48,382 nt of DNA from an uncultured Spirochaetota bacterium (GTDB lineage Bacteria > Spirochaetota > UBA4802 > UBA5550), in NCBI GenBank assembly GCA_937872225.1, contig CALMRZ010000045.1, forward strand, positions 1-48,382, written 5' to 3'. Under the pieces are notes generated by a model. The model searched no databases and was not told where the DNA came from. It worked only from the letters and a program-made list of their open reading frames with translations. Positions 8,895-16,977 of the stretch are shown piece by piece. Position 1 is the stretch's first letter. The number at the start of each line of letters is the position of its first letter. Position numbers and translations under genes: made by a program.

Positions 8895-9557
8895 ATGACA
8901 CTCAATAACAACGAAACCCGAAGCTCAATCCTGACGTCCCTCTTCGCCCTGGCCGCATCGATGTTTTTTATACCGCTTTTCATAACCCGCGGAGCCGGCC
9001 CCCTCGATTTCTGGTGGTGGATGAGCGCCTCATTGCTGATCCTGATAGCCGCCGGCGCGGTCCTTGACGGGGATTATCGCGACGGCCTGCGGGCAGATCT
9101 GGCCGAAAATCCGGCGAGCAAAATCGGCCTTGGTCTTGCCGCGGCCCTGGCACTGTACATAGTATTTGCAGCGGGAAATTTCATGTCGCGCCATATCTTC
9201 GACTTTGCCGGCAGGAACATCGATGCCGTGTACGGTTTCCGCGGCGGGGCCTCATCCCTGCGGATCACGGTGCTCATGGCGATAGTTATCGGTCCGGGGG
9301 AGGAATTGTTCTGGCGCGCCTTTCTCCAGCGGCGGCTGTCGCAGCACCTCGGAAGGTGGATGGGCTCTGCCGCGGCAACAGCCCTCTACACTGCGGTCCA
9401 TCTTGCCAGCGGGAACCTCATGCTGGTCCTGGCCGCCATGGTCTGCGGTATCTTCTGGGGGCTCCTTTATTTCCGCTTCAAGTCGCCGCTCATCAACATG
9501 GTGAGCCATACCGTCTGGGACATTGCAGTTTTTATCGTATTTCCCTTTAGCGCGTAA
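8895..9557 (+). CDS. CPBP family intramembrane glutamic protease (CAAX-protease-like)
   Basis: 220 residues with several hydrophobic membrane segments. The family's motifs are present: E136-E137-x-x-x-R141 (GEELFWR), His169 (TAVHLASGN) and H205-x-x-x-D209 (SHTVWD), matching the membrane-embedded active site of CPBP/Abi proteases. These enzymes cleave membrane or prenylated proteins and in bacteria often serve bacteriocin self-immunity or anti-sigma proteolysis; the substrate here is unknown. GGGAG about seven bases upstream of the ATG supports the start. The gene is not in an operon: it faces the RHS gene head to head and converges with the next gene. The codons for Ile-Val-Ile at 9280-9291 form one copy of the CGATAGTTATCG palindrome. 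Confidence 0.88.
   Translation: MTLNNNETRSSILTSLFALAASMFFIPLFITRGAGPLDFWWWMSASLLILIAAGAVLDGDYRDGLRADLAENPASKIGLGLAAALALYIVFAAGNFMSRHIFDFAGRNIDAVYGFRGGASSLRITVLMAIVIGPGEELFWRAFLQRRLSQHLGRWMGSAAATALYTAVHLASGNLMLVLAAMVCGIFWGLLYFRFKSPLINMVSHTVWDIAVFIVFPFSA
9280..9291. repeat. CGATAGTTATCG palindrome inside a coding region
   Basis: An exact 12-mer within the CPBP protease gene, flanked GC...G. It is translated in the Ile-Val-Ile stretch just before the catalytic Glu pair. Confidence 0.8.
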
Positions 9558-9616
9558 TCCGGGGTCTAATCCAGGGTCAGAGCAAGATCCAGATTGAGGA
9601 TAAAATGAAACCGATA

Positions 9617-9666
9617 GTTCCCCTCTGATAGGCACGGGTTTAAACCCGTGCCTATCAGAGGGGAAC
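9617..9666. terminator. Perfect 50-bp palindrome between convergent genes
   Basis: The 25 bases at 9617-9641 (starting GTTCCCCTCTGATAGG) are the exact reverse complement of 9642-9666, with no mismatch and no spacer. It sits between the 3' ends of the CPBP protease and the leftward signal-peptidase-like gene, the place of a bidirectional terminator, but no T-run follows on either strand. A repeat origin or a transcript-end/mRNA-stability hairpin are the alternatives. It begins directly after a half copy (CCGATAG) of the CGATAGTTATCG motif. Confidence 0.6.
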
Positions 9667-9676
9667 AACATAACAA

Positions 9677-10576
9677 TCATTTCAGATTCCCGCAGGCGTC
9701 CTTTCCGATCCTTCTTATATAAGAAGAATAGAGGACCCCCTCGACGCGGCCGTATATATCATCGGCCATGACGGTCCGCGCAAAATCCTTTTTCACCCTG
9801 GAATCCGCGGCAACCAGGAGGTTTCCCCTGGCCACCAGCAGGGGCATGACCCGCAGTGTGACCTCCGGCGACTGCCTGAACCGCACCGGGTATTTCCTCG
9901 TATCGTTCGTCTCCGACAGGACATCGGACCTGTTTTTTGAAAACCGCCCGATCACATCATCGGGAAGATACCCGAGGGGAAGCGCCCTGCCGTTAACGTA
10001 AAAAATATTCTTATCATACCTTACCATGTCTCCGGGCAGGGCCATGATTCGCCCGACGGAGCCGTCCCGGAGAAAAACCAGGTCCCCCCGCCGGTAGCCG
10101 TTCGGGGCGTACCGGTATAGCAGCACGATGTCCCCCCGCTCCAGGAGGGGCTCCCCGCGGCGGTCCGTCACCTCCCCGGTGTTGAAAAACGCCGCCAGCA
10201 CCAGTAAGAGGACGGCGGTGATGATCGATGCGAGAAGGACGTACACGCCGTGGGCAATGGCGGAATTATACCTGCGGACCGGCAGCTCCTGGCTGGTCCT
10301 GGCCCGCACCAGGGCTTCGACCGGGGAGGCGATAGTTATCGCCAGCGCCGCCGCACCGAGGCATATGAAGGGGATGATGCCGGACAGGGGATCCCGCGTC
10401 ACCATGGCTGCCGGCGCCGCAAGGAGCGCCGCTGTCCGCAGGAGCAGAAACACCGCGCCCTTCGCCAGGTCGCCGTTGTACATCTGCCCCAGGCCCGTGA
10501 AGAAAAGGGAGAGGGCGAAGGCCGCGCCGGGGCTCCTCGCTTCACGCTTCTGTGTCTGTATTATGTTATCCGTCAT
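9677..10576 (-). CDS. Membrane protein with signal-peptidase-I-like domain lacking catalytic residues
   Basis: 299 residues, starting at the ATG at 10574-10576 (MTDNIIQTQK), 17 bp after the upstream MBL gene on the same strand; a longer frame would overlap that gene. The N-terminus has a small-membrane-protein module (SPGAAF...GLGQMYNGDLAKG) and several hydrophobic segments to about residue 130. The rest resembles an S26 signal peptidase: GEPLLERGD (141-149) matches the SM-x-P-T-x-x-x-GD box and GRIMALPGD (175-183) matches the Lys box KRVVALPGD. The catalytic Ser is replaced by Arg140 and the Lys by Gly175, so proteolysis is unlikely. True LepB is at 27029. Its role is unknown; a scaffold or regulatory paralogue is possible. 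Confidence 0.72.
   Translation of the reverse strand: MTDNIIQTQKREARSPGAAFALSLFFTGLGQMYNGDLAKGAVFLLLRTAALLAAPAAMVTRDPLSGIIPFICLGAAALAITIASPVEALVRARTSQELPVRRYNSAIAHGVYVLLASIITAVLLLVLAAFFNTGEVTDRRGEPLLERGDIVLLYRYAPNGYRRGDLVFLRDGSVGRIMALPGDMVRYDKNIFYVNGRALPLGYLPDDVIGRFSKNRSDVLSETNDTRKYPVRFRQSPEVTLRVMPLLVARGNLLVAADSRVKKDFARTVMADDIYGRVEGVLYSSYIRRIGKDACGNLK
10330..10341. repeat. CGATAGTTATCG palindrome inside a coding region
   Basis: An exact 12-mer, extended to GCGATAGTTATCGC (10329-10342), within the signal-peptidase-like gene. It is read on the minus strand as Ala-Ile-Thr-Ile-Ala. Confidence 0.8.
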
Positions 10577-10593
10577 TGCCGGGTGGGGACCTT

Positions 10594-11253
10594 TTACAGG
10601 AAGGACTCTATGAAATCGCGGACCTTCTCCTTGCCCACGTACACGCCGAAGTGGCCCTCGCACAGGATGTCCGCGTCAAGGGAGAGCATGAATTCCAGGG
10701 ACTTCTCGTAGTCCTCCCGGACCGAGCGGAGGGCGTCGTTGAGAGGGCCGTGCACGTCCTGGCCGAAGAGGACCAGCCTGCCGTCCGACACGGTCGTGAG
10801 CACGGCCGAACCGGGCGAATGGCCCGGCGCGTGGTAAAAGGCCACTTCCAGCTCTCCCACGGTGAAGAATTTCTCCTTTTCAGCCACCTTTATGTCCACC
10901 TTCAACGGCTCCATCCAGGACCCGTACCAGGAGGCGGCGGTCACTTCCGAATCGCCCGCCTCGAGGAAGGCGGCGTCGAGGTCATGGGCCACGATCCTGC
11001 AGCCGGTGGCGCTCTTTATGGAGGCGGCGCCGCCGGTGTGGTCGTAATGGCAGTGGGTGAGGAACAGGTACTTGACCGCACGCGGCTCGATCCCGGCGCC
11101 CTGAATGTTCCTCAGCACGCGGTCAGTGCCGCCGCCGGTACCGGCGTCCACCAGCGCCGCCTCGGAGCCGGACCGTATCAGGTAGATGGCGGCGTCGGAC
11201 GAATCCGACTTGTTCGAGCCGCCCACCAGGTAAACGTTGGATGTGATCTTCAC
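10594..11253 (-). CDS. Metallo-β-lactamase-fold hydrolase
   Basis: 219 residues. The zinc-binding signature H67-C-H69-Y-D71-H72 (THCHYDHTGG) is present, followed by APGHSPGS and a late CEGHFGVYVG, all as in the glyoxalase II-like/MBL-fold superfamily. It has no signal peptide, so it is a cytosolic hydrolase; candidates are thioester, lactone or phosphodiester substrates, which cannot be told apart here. The start is supported by GGAGGGG about nine bases upstream. It is the first gene of a two-gene leftward unit with the signal-peptidase-like membrane protein (17-bp gap). Confidence 0.88.
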   Translation of the reverse strand: MKITSNVYLVGGSNKSDSSDAAIYLIRSGSEAALVDAGTGGGTDRVLRNIQGAGIEPRAVKYLFLTHCHYDHTGGAASIKSATGCRIVAHDLDAAFLEAGDSEVTAASWYGSWMEPLKVDIKVAEKEKFFTVGELEVAFYHAPGHSPGSAVLTTVSDGRLVLFGQDVHGPLNDALRSVREDYEKSLEFMLSLDADILCEGHFGVYVGKEKVRDFIESFL

Positions 11254-11582
11254 GGCAACCCCTCCCCGCGGTTGTGCAATAAATCCCTGCTGATTGATAA
11301 TCCCCTATCCTGTTTGATTATTGCAACAGTTTTTTATCGAATTTTAATTACCGGCACCGCAACCGATAACCATCCTTACTATTACAAGGGAACCTCGAAA
11401 AATAAAATATAGATGTTCCCCTGTGGGCACTTTCAATGTAAAAAATAGAATTTTTCAATGTCGGTAAATTGAAAATTCTAATTTTTTAAGGTGCCCATAA
11501 TGAGACATATTTCACTTGACTTTTACGGAGAAATTGTTTTGGTTTGTATGATACGGGCGGGGGAACCACTAATTACAGTATT
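11254..11582. other. Divergent intergenic region with a long AT-rich hairpin
   Basis: A 329-bp gap upstream of both the MBL gene and the TPR gene. The main structure is the hairpin at 11425-11496 described separately. A degenerate copy of the CGATAACTATCG motif (CCGATAACCATC) is near 11363. TTGACT at 11516-11521 and TATGAT at 11547-11552 look like promoter boxes, but the 25-bp gap is too long for one promoter. Confidence 0.5.
11425..11496. repeat. 72-nt imperfect inverted repeat (hairpin)
   Basis: GGGCAC at 11425 pairs with GTGCCC ending at 11496. Inside, TAGAATTTTTCAAT (11446-11459) pairs with ATTGAAAATTCTA (11468-11480) around an 8-nt loop. It lies 86 bp before the TPR gene. It may be a mobile repeat or an mRNA leader structure; no known riboswitch core is visible. 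Confidence 0.6.
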
Positions 11583-13589
11583 ATGATAAAACAGCAGCCA
11601 TCATCCCATAAAGCGGCAGCGGCCATCCTGGCCCTGGCCGTCGCCGCGGCCATTTCCTTCACCGATGGCTATGGCGCGGACAGGAACGCCATCGGATACA
11701 ATAAGGACGGGTGGAACCACCTCAAGAAGGAAAATTACAAAAAGGCCATCATCAGCTTCAGGAACGCCCTTCACGAAAACCCGAAATACAAGGAGGCCCT
11801 CGTAGGCCAGGGCAAGGCGTTCCTGGAAGTGGAGGCCTACGAACAGGCCTATGACCAGTTCAGCTCCGCCCTTGCCCTGGACAAGAGGTCAACGGAGTCA
11901 CTCGTCGGGATGGGGCGGGCCCTGACCGCCATGGGCCGCTACAGCGAGGCGATACAGTTCTTCGACAGGGCGCTGAAGCTTTCCGAGCAGAACCTCGACG
12001 CCCGCTTCGGCATCGCCAACGTGTACGCATCCCTGGGCAAACGGATCTGGGCCAGGCGCACCCTGGAGACCATCCTCCGCATCGATCCGTATCATTACGA
12101 TTCGCTCCTCCTGATGGCGGACATCAAGAGCGCCGAGAACCGGTACCAGGAATCGCGCAAGTTCGTGGAAAAGGCCATAGACACCAACAGCGAATCGTCG
12201 CGGGGATACACCCTCTACGGGGAGATCCTCCTCCGGCAATTTCTCAACAGCGAGGATGACGACTTCCTGGACGAGGCCAAGGACGCCCTTTCCAACGCCG
12301 TCTCCATACAGCCGTCGGCATTCCAGGCCAACCGGACCCTCGGCTACATTGCCCTCATGGAAAAGAAATATCCCGAGGCGGTCAGGTACTTCAACACCGC
12401 CATATCCGACCTGGGCAGCGGCACGCTCCTCTACAGCCTGGCGGTGGCCCATGACCGCGCCGGCAGCCAGGACGAGGCGCTGGAGGAGTTCCAGAAGGCC
12501 CTCAAGAAAGACCCGTCCGATTCCATCCTCAGAAGCAGGATGGAGGACTTTCTCGTGTTCCGCGACTTCAAGATCGGCCACCCGGCCCGGGTGATGCTCA
12601 ACCGCGAGCAGTACGACCTTGCGGTCAGCCGGGAGAAAAAGAACTTCCCGGACCAGACCGTCATGTACCTGCGGCGCGCCCTCATGCTGAACCCGATGAA
12701 CATGGAGGCGCGGGAGCTCCTCATGGACTTCTACAAGACCGAGGGATACGACAACTTCTACATCGACGAGATGAAGGAGATACTCAGGCTCAACCCCGAC
12801 CGCGGCTGGCAGGAAAAGCTTTCCCTCGCCGTCATGAAGCGCCGCGACCTGCTCTATCACCGCGAAGGCTATTCCTCGGAAGAGACGCCCCGTGACATGC
12901 CCTCGGTCCTGGTGCTCAACTTCGATCCCATCGGCAAGATCAGCGCCCACCCTGACGCCGGTGAAGTGATCGCCAGCCATCTTACTTTTGTCCTGGGCCA
13001 GTTCGGCAGGATGAAGCCCATCGGCATCCGGAAGCGGGCCGCCGCGGCCTGCGGCCTCATGTGCGGGGGCGGCCACCTGGGACAGACCCTTGAGGACGTC
13101 GAATCGAAAATCAAAGACGGCGCCCTCGACCCCGTGGACTACGTTATCTACGGCGGCTATCACGAGAGCGGCTCCCACATCACCATCGAGTGCCAGGTCA
13201 TGGACTACCGGAAGGGCTTCATCATCGGCCAGTTCACGGTCACCGAGTCGGGCAAGGAGAGCCTGCCCCAGCTCGCCCTCCGCGCGGCGAAGCGCGTCTA
13301 TGACATGATCCCCTTCAGGGGCCGCGTCCTCAAGCTGAAGGAGGACGGCATCGTCACGAACATGGGCCTCTTCGACGGCGTTGACGAGGGCGAAAAGCTC
13401 GTCGTCTACAAGTTCGCCAACCGGGCCGGCGCCGGCGACAAGCTGAAAAAAAGGATCGTCTTCACCGTGAAGGAGTCCGACACCCTGGTATGCTTTGCGG
13501 CGCCGCAGCGGGCGTCCGACCTCGATTCCATCGACTTGAACGATATCGTTCTCCCCATGAAGAAGCGCAGGGCGAAGCGGATAGAGTGA
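11583..13589 (+). CDS. Secreted TPR-repeat protein with FlgO/CsgG-like C-terminal domain
   Basis: 668 residues from the ATG at 11583. That start places a clean signal peptide (AAAAILALAVAAA, cleavage near GYGA) at the N-terminus; a TTG 13 codons upstream is the longer alternative. From about residue 40 to 380 there are about nine TPR units of the [A]-x-x-x-[FY]-x-x-[A] type, seen in runs such as YKKAIISFRNAL and YSEAIQFFDRAL, so it is a helical scaffold for protein-protein contacts. The C-terminal 220 residues (PSVLVLNFDPIG..., a V-x-Y-V-I-Y-G-G-Y strand and a Y-R-x-G-F-I-I segment) resemble the FlgO/TolB-N/CsgG-like fold of envelope proteins. It is probably periplasmic. No operon partner; the next gene starts 118 bp away. 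Confidence 0.75.
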   Translation: MIKQQPSSHKAAAAILALAVAAAISFTDGYGADRNAIGYNKDGWNHLKKENYKKAIISFRNALHENPKYKEALVGQGKAFLEVEAYEQAYDQFSSALALDKRSTESLVGMGRALTAMGRYSEAIQFFDRALKLSEQNLDARFGIANVYASLGKRIWARRTLETILRIDPYHYDSLLLMADIKSAENRYQESRKFVEKAIDTNSESSRGYTLYGEILLRQFLNSEDDDFLDEAKDALSNAVSIQPSAFQANRTLGYIALMEKKYPEAVRYFNTAISDLGSGTLLYSLAVAHDRAGSQDEALEEFQKALKKDPSDSILRSRMEDFLVFRDFKIGHPARVMLNREQYDLAVSREKKNFPDQTVMYLRRALMLNPMNMEARELLMDFYKTEGYDNFYIDEMKEILRLNPDRGWQEKLSLAVMKRRDLLYHREGYSSEETPRDMPSVLVLNFDPIGKISAHPDAGEVIASHLTFVLGQFGRMKPIGIRKRAAAACGLMCGGGHLGQTLEDVESKIKDGALDPVDYVIYGGYHESGSHITIECQVMDYRKGFIIGQFTVTESGKESLPQLALRAAKRVYDMIPFRGRVLKLKEDGIVTNMGLFDGVDEGEKLVVYKFANRAGAGDKLKKRIVFTVKESDTLVCFAAPQRASDLDSIDLNDIVLPMKKRRAKRIE

Positions 13590-13707
13590 TCCGCGTTTCA
13601 TCCCCCCTTCCCCCAAAGGGGGCGTTCTGATGACATCATGGGTGCGGTTGCATAACCGCGTCTATATTAAATGCCCCCTCAGGGTGTCAGGGGAGTCTTC
13701 AATTATC

Positions 13708-14586
13708 ATGAAGAAAGTTTTTATATCGATACTATTCCTGTCCGCCGTCACCCTGTCCTATTTCTACGGCCTCATGTCGCACAAGCACCGGCTGCCGCCC
13801 TTCCCCCAGCTCATGTACCTGAAAGAGCACCTCATGCCGGAAACCATCGGTTTCCGCGACACCGCGGGCCGGAAAGAAGTCCCCTGCGGAGATATCCGGG
13901 GCGGGAGGACCATGGTGGCCCTGGCCTTCGGCCAGTCCAATTCCGGCAACCACGGCGAGACCCTGTACACGCCGAAAAAAGCCGTGTTCAATTTCTTCAA
14001 CGGCCGCTGCTACCGGGCGGCTGACCCGCTCCTGGGGGCGACCGGCGACGGCGGCAGCGTGTGGACGCGCCTGGGGGACCTCCTCATCGGCCGGGGCCTC
14101 TATGACCGGGTCGTGATCATCCCCATCGGCGTGGGCACGACCACCATCGACCAGTGGACCACGGGCGGCTACCTGCACCGGCGCATCGTGAAGGCCATAG
14201 AGCAGTCCCGGGCCTGCGGCCTGGAAATCACCCACCTCTTCTGGGTCCAGGGGGGATCGGAGCCGAGGACCAGGGGTGACCGGGCCAACAGGGAACACTA
14301 TAAAAAATGCTTCCGTGACATGCTCGGAAGCATACGCGATAAGGGCGTGAAGGCGCCCGTGTATCTCGGCATCGCCACCTATACCGACACGGGCCCCATA
14401 CCGGACATCGAAGACGCCCTGCGGGGGCTCGCCGACCCGGGAAAAAAGATCTATGTCGGCGCAGATAATGATATCCTGTATGAAGACCCGGAAAACCACT
14501 GGGAGCGGGTCCACCTCTCCCACCGGGGCCTCGAGCTCTGCTCGAAGGCCTGGCTCGAGGCCATACGCCGCGTCGAGAAGAAATAG
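13708..14586 (+). CDS. Membrane-anchored SGNH/sialate O-acetylesterase-like hydrolase
   Basis: 292 residues from the ATG at 13708 (MKKVFISILFL), which gives an N-terminal signal anchor; GGGGAG lies about 12 bases upstream and the open frame extends 26 codons further without coding character. FGQSNSGNHGE carries the nucleophile Ser in the GQSNS motif of the SASA (sialate O-acetylesterase) family. WVQGGSEPR occupies the place of the family's W-x-Q-G-E-x-D block and VHLSHRG supplies a candidate catalytic His. It probably removes acetyl esters from envelope or environmental carbohydrate outside the cytoplasmic membrane. The next gene begins 41 bp downstream on the same strand. Confidence 0.72.
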   Translation: MKKVFISILFLSAVTLSYFYGLMSHKHRLPPFPQLMYLKEHLMPETIGFRDTAGRKEVPCGDIRGGRTMVALAFGQSNSGNHGETLYTPKKAVFNFFNGRCYRAADPLLGATGDGGSVWTRLGDLLIGRGLYDRVVIIPIGVGTTTIDQWTTGGYLHRRIVKAIEQSRACGLEITHLFWVQGGSEPRTRGDRANREHYKKCFRDMLGSIRDKGVKAPVYLGIATYTDTGPIPDIEDALRGLADPGKKIYVGADNDILYEDPENHWERVHLSHRGLELCSKAWLEAIRRVEKK

Positions 14587-14627
14587 CGGGGCCTTCCAGA
14601 CGATACCGTTACCGGGATCCAGACGCC

Positions 14628-15398
14628 ATGATACGCCTTGAGAACATTTCACTCTTTTATCCGGACAGCGGCCGGACCATACTCCGCGGCATCTCGTGGA
14701 ATATCGAAAACGGCGGCAGGTGGGTCCTCTTCGGGCCCAACGGCTCCGGCAAAACGAAGCTCCTGGAGATCATCACCGGCTATCTCTACCCGAGCGGGGG
14801 TTCCGTTCGACGCTTCGGCATTGACGGGGGCGCCGATATCCGCGATGTCCGTAAAAGGATCGGGTACCTGAGCACGCCTCTTAAAGAGCGCTTCCTTAAA
14901 AACGAACGGCTCATCGATGTCGTGGTGAGCGGGCCCTGCGCCACCGTCGGCCTCTATGACGAGCCCGGGGCAGACGATTACGGCCGCGCCCGGCGCCTCC
15001 TTGATTCCGCCGGCCTCGGCGGCAGGTCGGAACAGCCCTTCGGCACCCTGTCGGACGGGGAAAAGCAGAAGGCACTGATGCTCAGGGCGGTCATGGCCGG
15101 ACCGGACCTCCTCATACTGGACGAGCCCTGCATGGGCCTTGACCTTTCCTCGCGGGAGGATTTTCTTTCGTCGCTGGAATCACTCTGCGGCGGGAAGGAA
15201 CTATCGGTCATCTACGTGACGCACTACGTGGAGGAGATCACGCCCTTCTTTAAAAATATTTTTATGCTGAAAAACGGCGGGTGCTGGTACTCCGGCGCCA
15301 TTGAAGACGGATTGACCGACGGCGTGATCACCGGGCTCTTCGGCAGGGAGATCAGTATCGCGAAAAAGGACGGGCGATTCTACGCGCTCCTGGGCTGA
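14628..15398 (+). CDS. ABC transporter ATP-binding protein
   Basis: 256 residues, a single nucleotide-binding domain. Walker A is GPNGSGKT (36-43), the signature is LSDGEKQ (141-147) and Walker B LLILDEP is at 161-167. The switch His follows in VTHYVEE. The layout (no fused membrane domain, LSDGEKQK signature) is like the stand-alone ModF/PhrA-type ATPases. No permease gene is adjacent, so the partner and substrate are unknown. Only a weak GGGA precedes the ATG. Confidence 0.88.
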   Translation: MIRLENISLFYPDSGRTILRGISWNIENGGRWVLFGPNGSGKTKLLEIITGYLYPSGGSVRRFGIDGGADIRDVRKRIGYLSTPLKERFLKNERLIDVVVSGPCATVGLYDEPGADDYGRARRLLDSAGLGGRSEQPFGTLSDGEKQKALMLRAVMAGPDLLILDEPCMGLDLSSREDFLSSLESLCGGKELSVIYVTHYVEEITPFFKNIFMLKNGGCWYSGAIEDGLTDGVITGLFGREISIAKKDGRFYALLG

Positions 15399-16346
15399 TC
15401 AGGGCTCGTCCCTGCCCTCAGCCCTCTCCTCCGCCTTTCTTCCCTTCTCCTCCCACTGCCGCGCCTCTATGTCCTTTTTGATGTCGGTGTAGATCTCCGC
15501 AATGGTATAGCAGGCGTCATGATTGTCGGGATTGATCTCCACCGCCTTTTTCAGGTTCTCCAGCGCCTGGTCGATGCGGAGCTTCCGGGGCCCCGCCATC
15601 CTGCCGGTGAAATAGGTATATCCCAGCAGGACATAGACCTTCTCGTAATCGGGCCTGATCTTCTTCAGGGCCTCCAGCACGGCCGCGGCAGCCGTGAAGT
15701 CCTTCCTGCGCTTGTGGATCTCGTACAGGTCGAGGTAGGCCTCGGTGATGCAGGGCGATTCCGCGATCACCCTTTCATAGAGACCGGCGGCCTTTTTATC
15801 ATCGCCCTTTTCGGCGGCCCGGGCAGCGGCGGCAAGGCGCTTCGCCGACCTCTCCTTCTCCGTCCGGTAGCTGGTCTCGAGATTGTTCCGCGCCGCCTGG
15901 TAGTCCCCCCGCAGCACGCAGAAGCGCACCAGCCTGCAGCGGGCCCTGTCGTTTTCAGGGTCGATTGCCACGGCCCGGGAAAAATGCCGGTAGGCCAGGT
16001 CGTTTTCGCTGAAGAACTCGTAAAGCTCGCCGAGGGTGACGTGAATGCCGGGCTGGTTATCGTTGATTTCAAGGGACTTTTTGTACCAGGGTATGGCCAG
16101 GTGCTTCTGGTTCATTTTAACATACACCTCGCCGATGAGATTGGCCGCCGGGTAATGCTTCGGGTTCAGGTCCATGCAGATATCCAGGCTGAGGACGGCG
16201 CTGGTGTACAGGCCGAGCCGCGCCTGGGTCCGGCCCCGCTCGTAATAGTATTCCCATGAGGGATTCGCGGTCGCGCCACCTGGCCCCGCCAAAAAGATGA
16301 AAATGAAAAAAAATATTACGTATTTTATTATTGACAATTTCCGCAT
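15399..16346 (-). CDS. Secreted TPR-repeat protein
   Basis: 315 residues from the ATG at 16344-16346 (MRKLSIIKYVIFFF), chosen because the longer frame runs through the tRNA gene and because this start gives a signal peptide (FFFIFIFLAGPGGATA). It has about seven TPR-like units (for example YTSAVLSLDICMDLNPKHYPA and LAIPWYKKSLEINDNQPG) and a charged C-terminus. It converges with the ABC gene: its stop abuts that gene's stop at 15398/15399. It is a protein-interaction scaffold in the periplasm or envelope; no catalytic domain is visible. Confidence 0.8.
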   Translation of the reverse strand: MRKLSIIKYVIFFFIFIFLAGPGGATANPSWEYYYERGRTQARLGLYTSAVLSLDICMDLNPKHYPAANLIGEVYVKMNQKHLAIPWYKKSLEINDNQPGIHVTLGELYEFFSENDLAYRHFSRAVAIDPENDRARCRLVRFCVLRGDYQAARNNLETSYRTEKERSAKRLAAAARAAEKGDDKKAAGLYERVIAESPCITEAYLDLYEIHKRRKDFTAAAAVLEALKKIRPDYEKVYVLLGYTYFTGRMAGPRKLRIDQALENLKKAVEINPDNHDACYTIAEIYTDIKKDIEARQWEEKGRKAEERAEGRDEP

Positions 16347-16376
16347 GTGTAATATGTGTGTATCGTTTTTAACAGT

Positions 16377-16449
16377 GGTCAGGTAGCTCAGTCGGTAGAG
16401 CAGTGGACTGAAAATCCACGTGTCGACGGTTCGATTCCGCCCCTGACCA
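16377..16449 (+). tRNA. tRNA-Phe (GAA)
   Basis: The cloverleaf is complete. The acceptor stem is GGTCAGG/CCTGACC, the D arm GCTC...GAGC, the anticodon stem GTGGA/TCCAC with loop CTGAAAA (anticodon GAA), and the T loop TTCGATT. The T stem has one A-C mismatch (GACGG/CCGCC). The discriminator is A and the CCA end is not encoded (ACAT follows). It is a single tRNA between two leftward genes. Confidence 0.95.
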
Positions 16450-16522
16450 CATGTTTTAAACATCCTTGCTCCATGATTCCCCGACCATCATTTCAAGCAT
16501 TTACATCGGAACATCTTTTTTT

Positions 16523-16885
16523 TCATTTTCCGGACGATGACGTTCGTATCACGAGTCCCATCACAATGGTACCCGCTGCGCCCAGGGCTATGACATAGAT
16601 GCTGAACCCAACCAGCACCGACGTAAAACCGATCATGGCCCACATCAGGGCGATGGCCGAGGCCTTTTCCTTCATTGTCATTCCGCCCTGTTCCCTGAAC
16701 TTTTTTATGCGGCCTCCGAAGAGCCTGCTCGAAACCAGCCAGCCGTACAGCCTGTCGGAGCTCCGGATAAAAAGCGCCGCGGCCAGGAGAACAAATGGCG
16801 TGGTGGGGAGAACCGGGACCAGGATTCCCACCAAGCCCAGGAGAAGGGACGCTGCGCCCAGGAAGATGAAGAGATAGTTTCGCAT
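16523..16885 (-). CDS. DUF454 (YbaN-like) small membrane protein
   Basis: 120 residues from the ATG at 16883-16885 (MRNYLFIFLG), preceded by a GGTGGGA-type ribosome site. It has three to four membrane segments. The family hallmark, GLVGILVPVLPTTPFVLLAAALF followed by RSS, is present near the N-terminus. YbaN/DUF454 proteins are inner-membrane proteins of unknown function, often near electron transfer or heme genes; no such partner is adjacent here. Confidence 0.88.
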   Translation of the reverse strand: MRNYLFIFLGAASLLLGLVGILVPVLPTTPFVLLAAALFIRSSDRLYGWLVSSRLFGGRIKKFREQGGMTMKEKASAIALMWAMIGFTSVLVGFSIYVIALGAAGTIVMGLVIRTSSSGK

Positions 16886-16977
16886 GGCTGTTCCCACCCT
16901 GCCGCACATCGTTCGCCGATCAGCATCACACCATCAAACGCAGCCGGAAATACAACCGGAAAAAATACCGCTCAGTT

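Noticed and set aside
8756..8983. 75-codon frame on the minus strand
   Set aside because: It is made of MITE-like repeat sequence and runs into the CPBP protease gene; no ribosome site or domain.
8895..9557. CPBP protease as a bacteriocin-immunity partner of the RHS toxin
   Set aside because: It is divergently oriented, GC-rich like the chromosome and 420 bp away behind a repeat element. Nothing but proximity links it to the toxin.
11516..11552. TTGACT and TATGAT as a promoter for the TPR gene
   Set aside because: The 25-bp spacing is too long for a standard sigma-70 promoter.
11898..13616. A 572-codon open frame antisense to the TPR gene
   Set aside because: The TPR gene on the other strand has signal peptide and repeats. 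The antisense product is low-complexity, with Val/Glu/Gly bias typical of a shadow.
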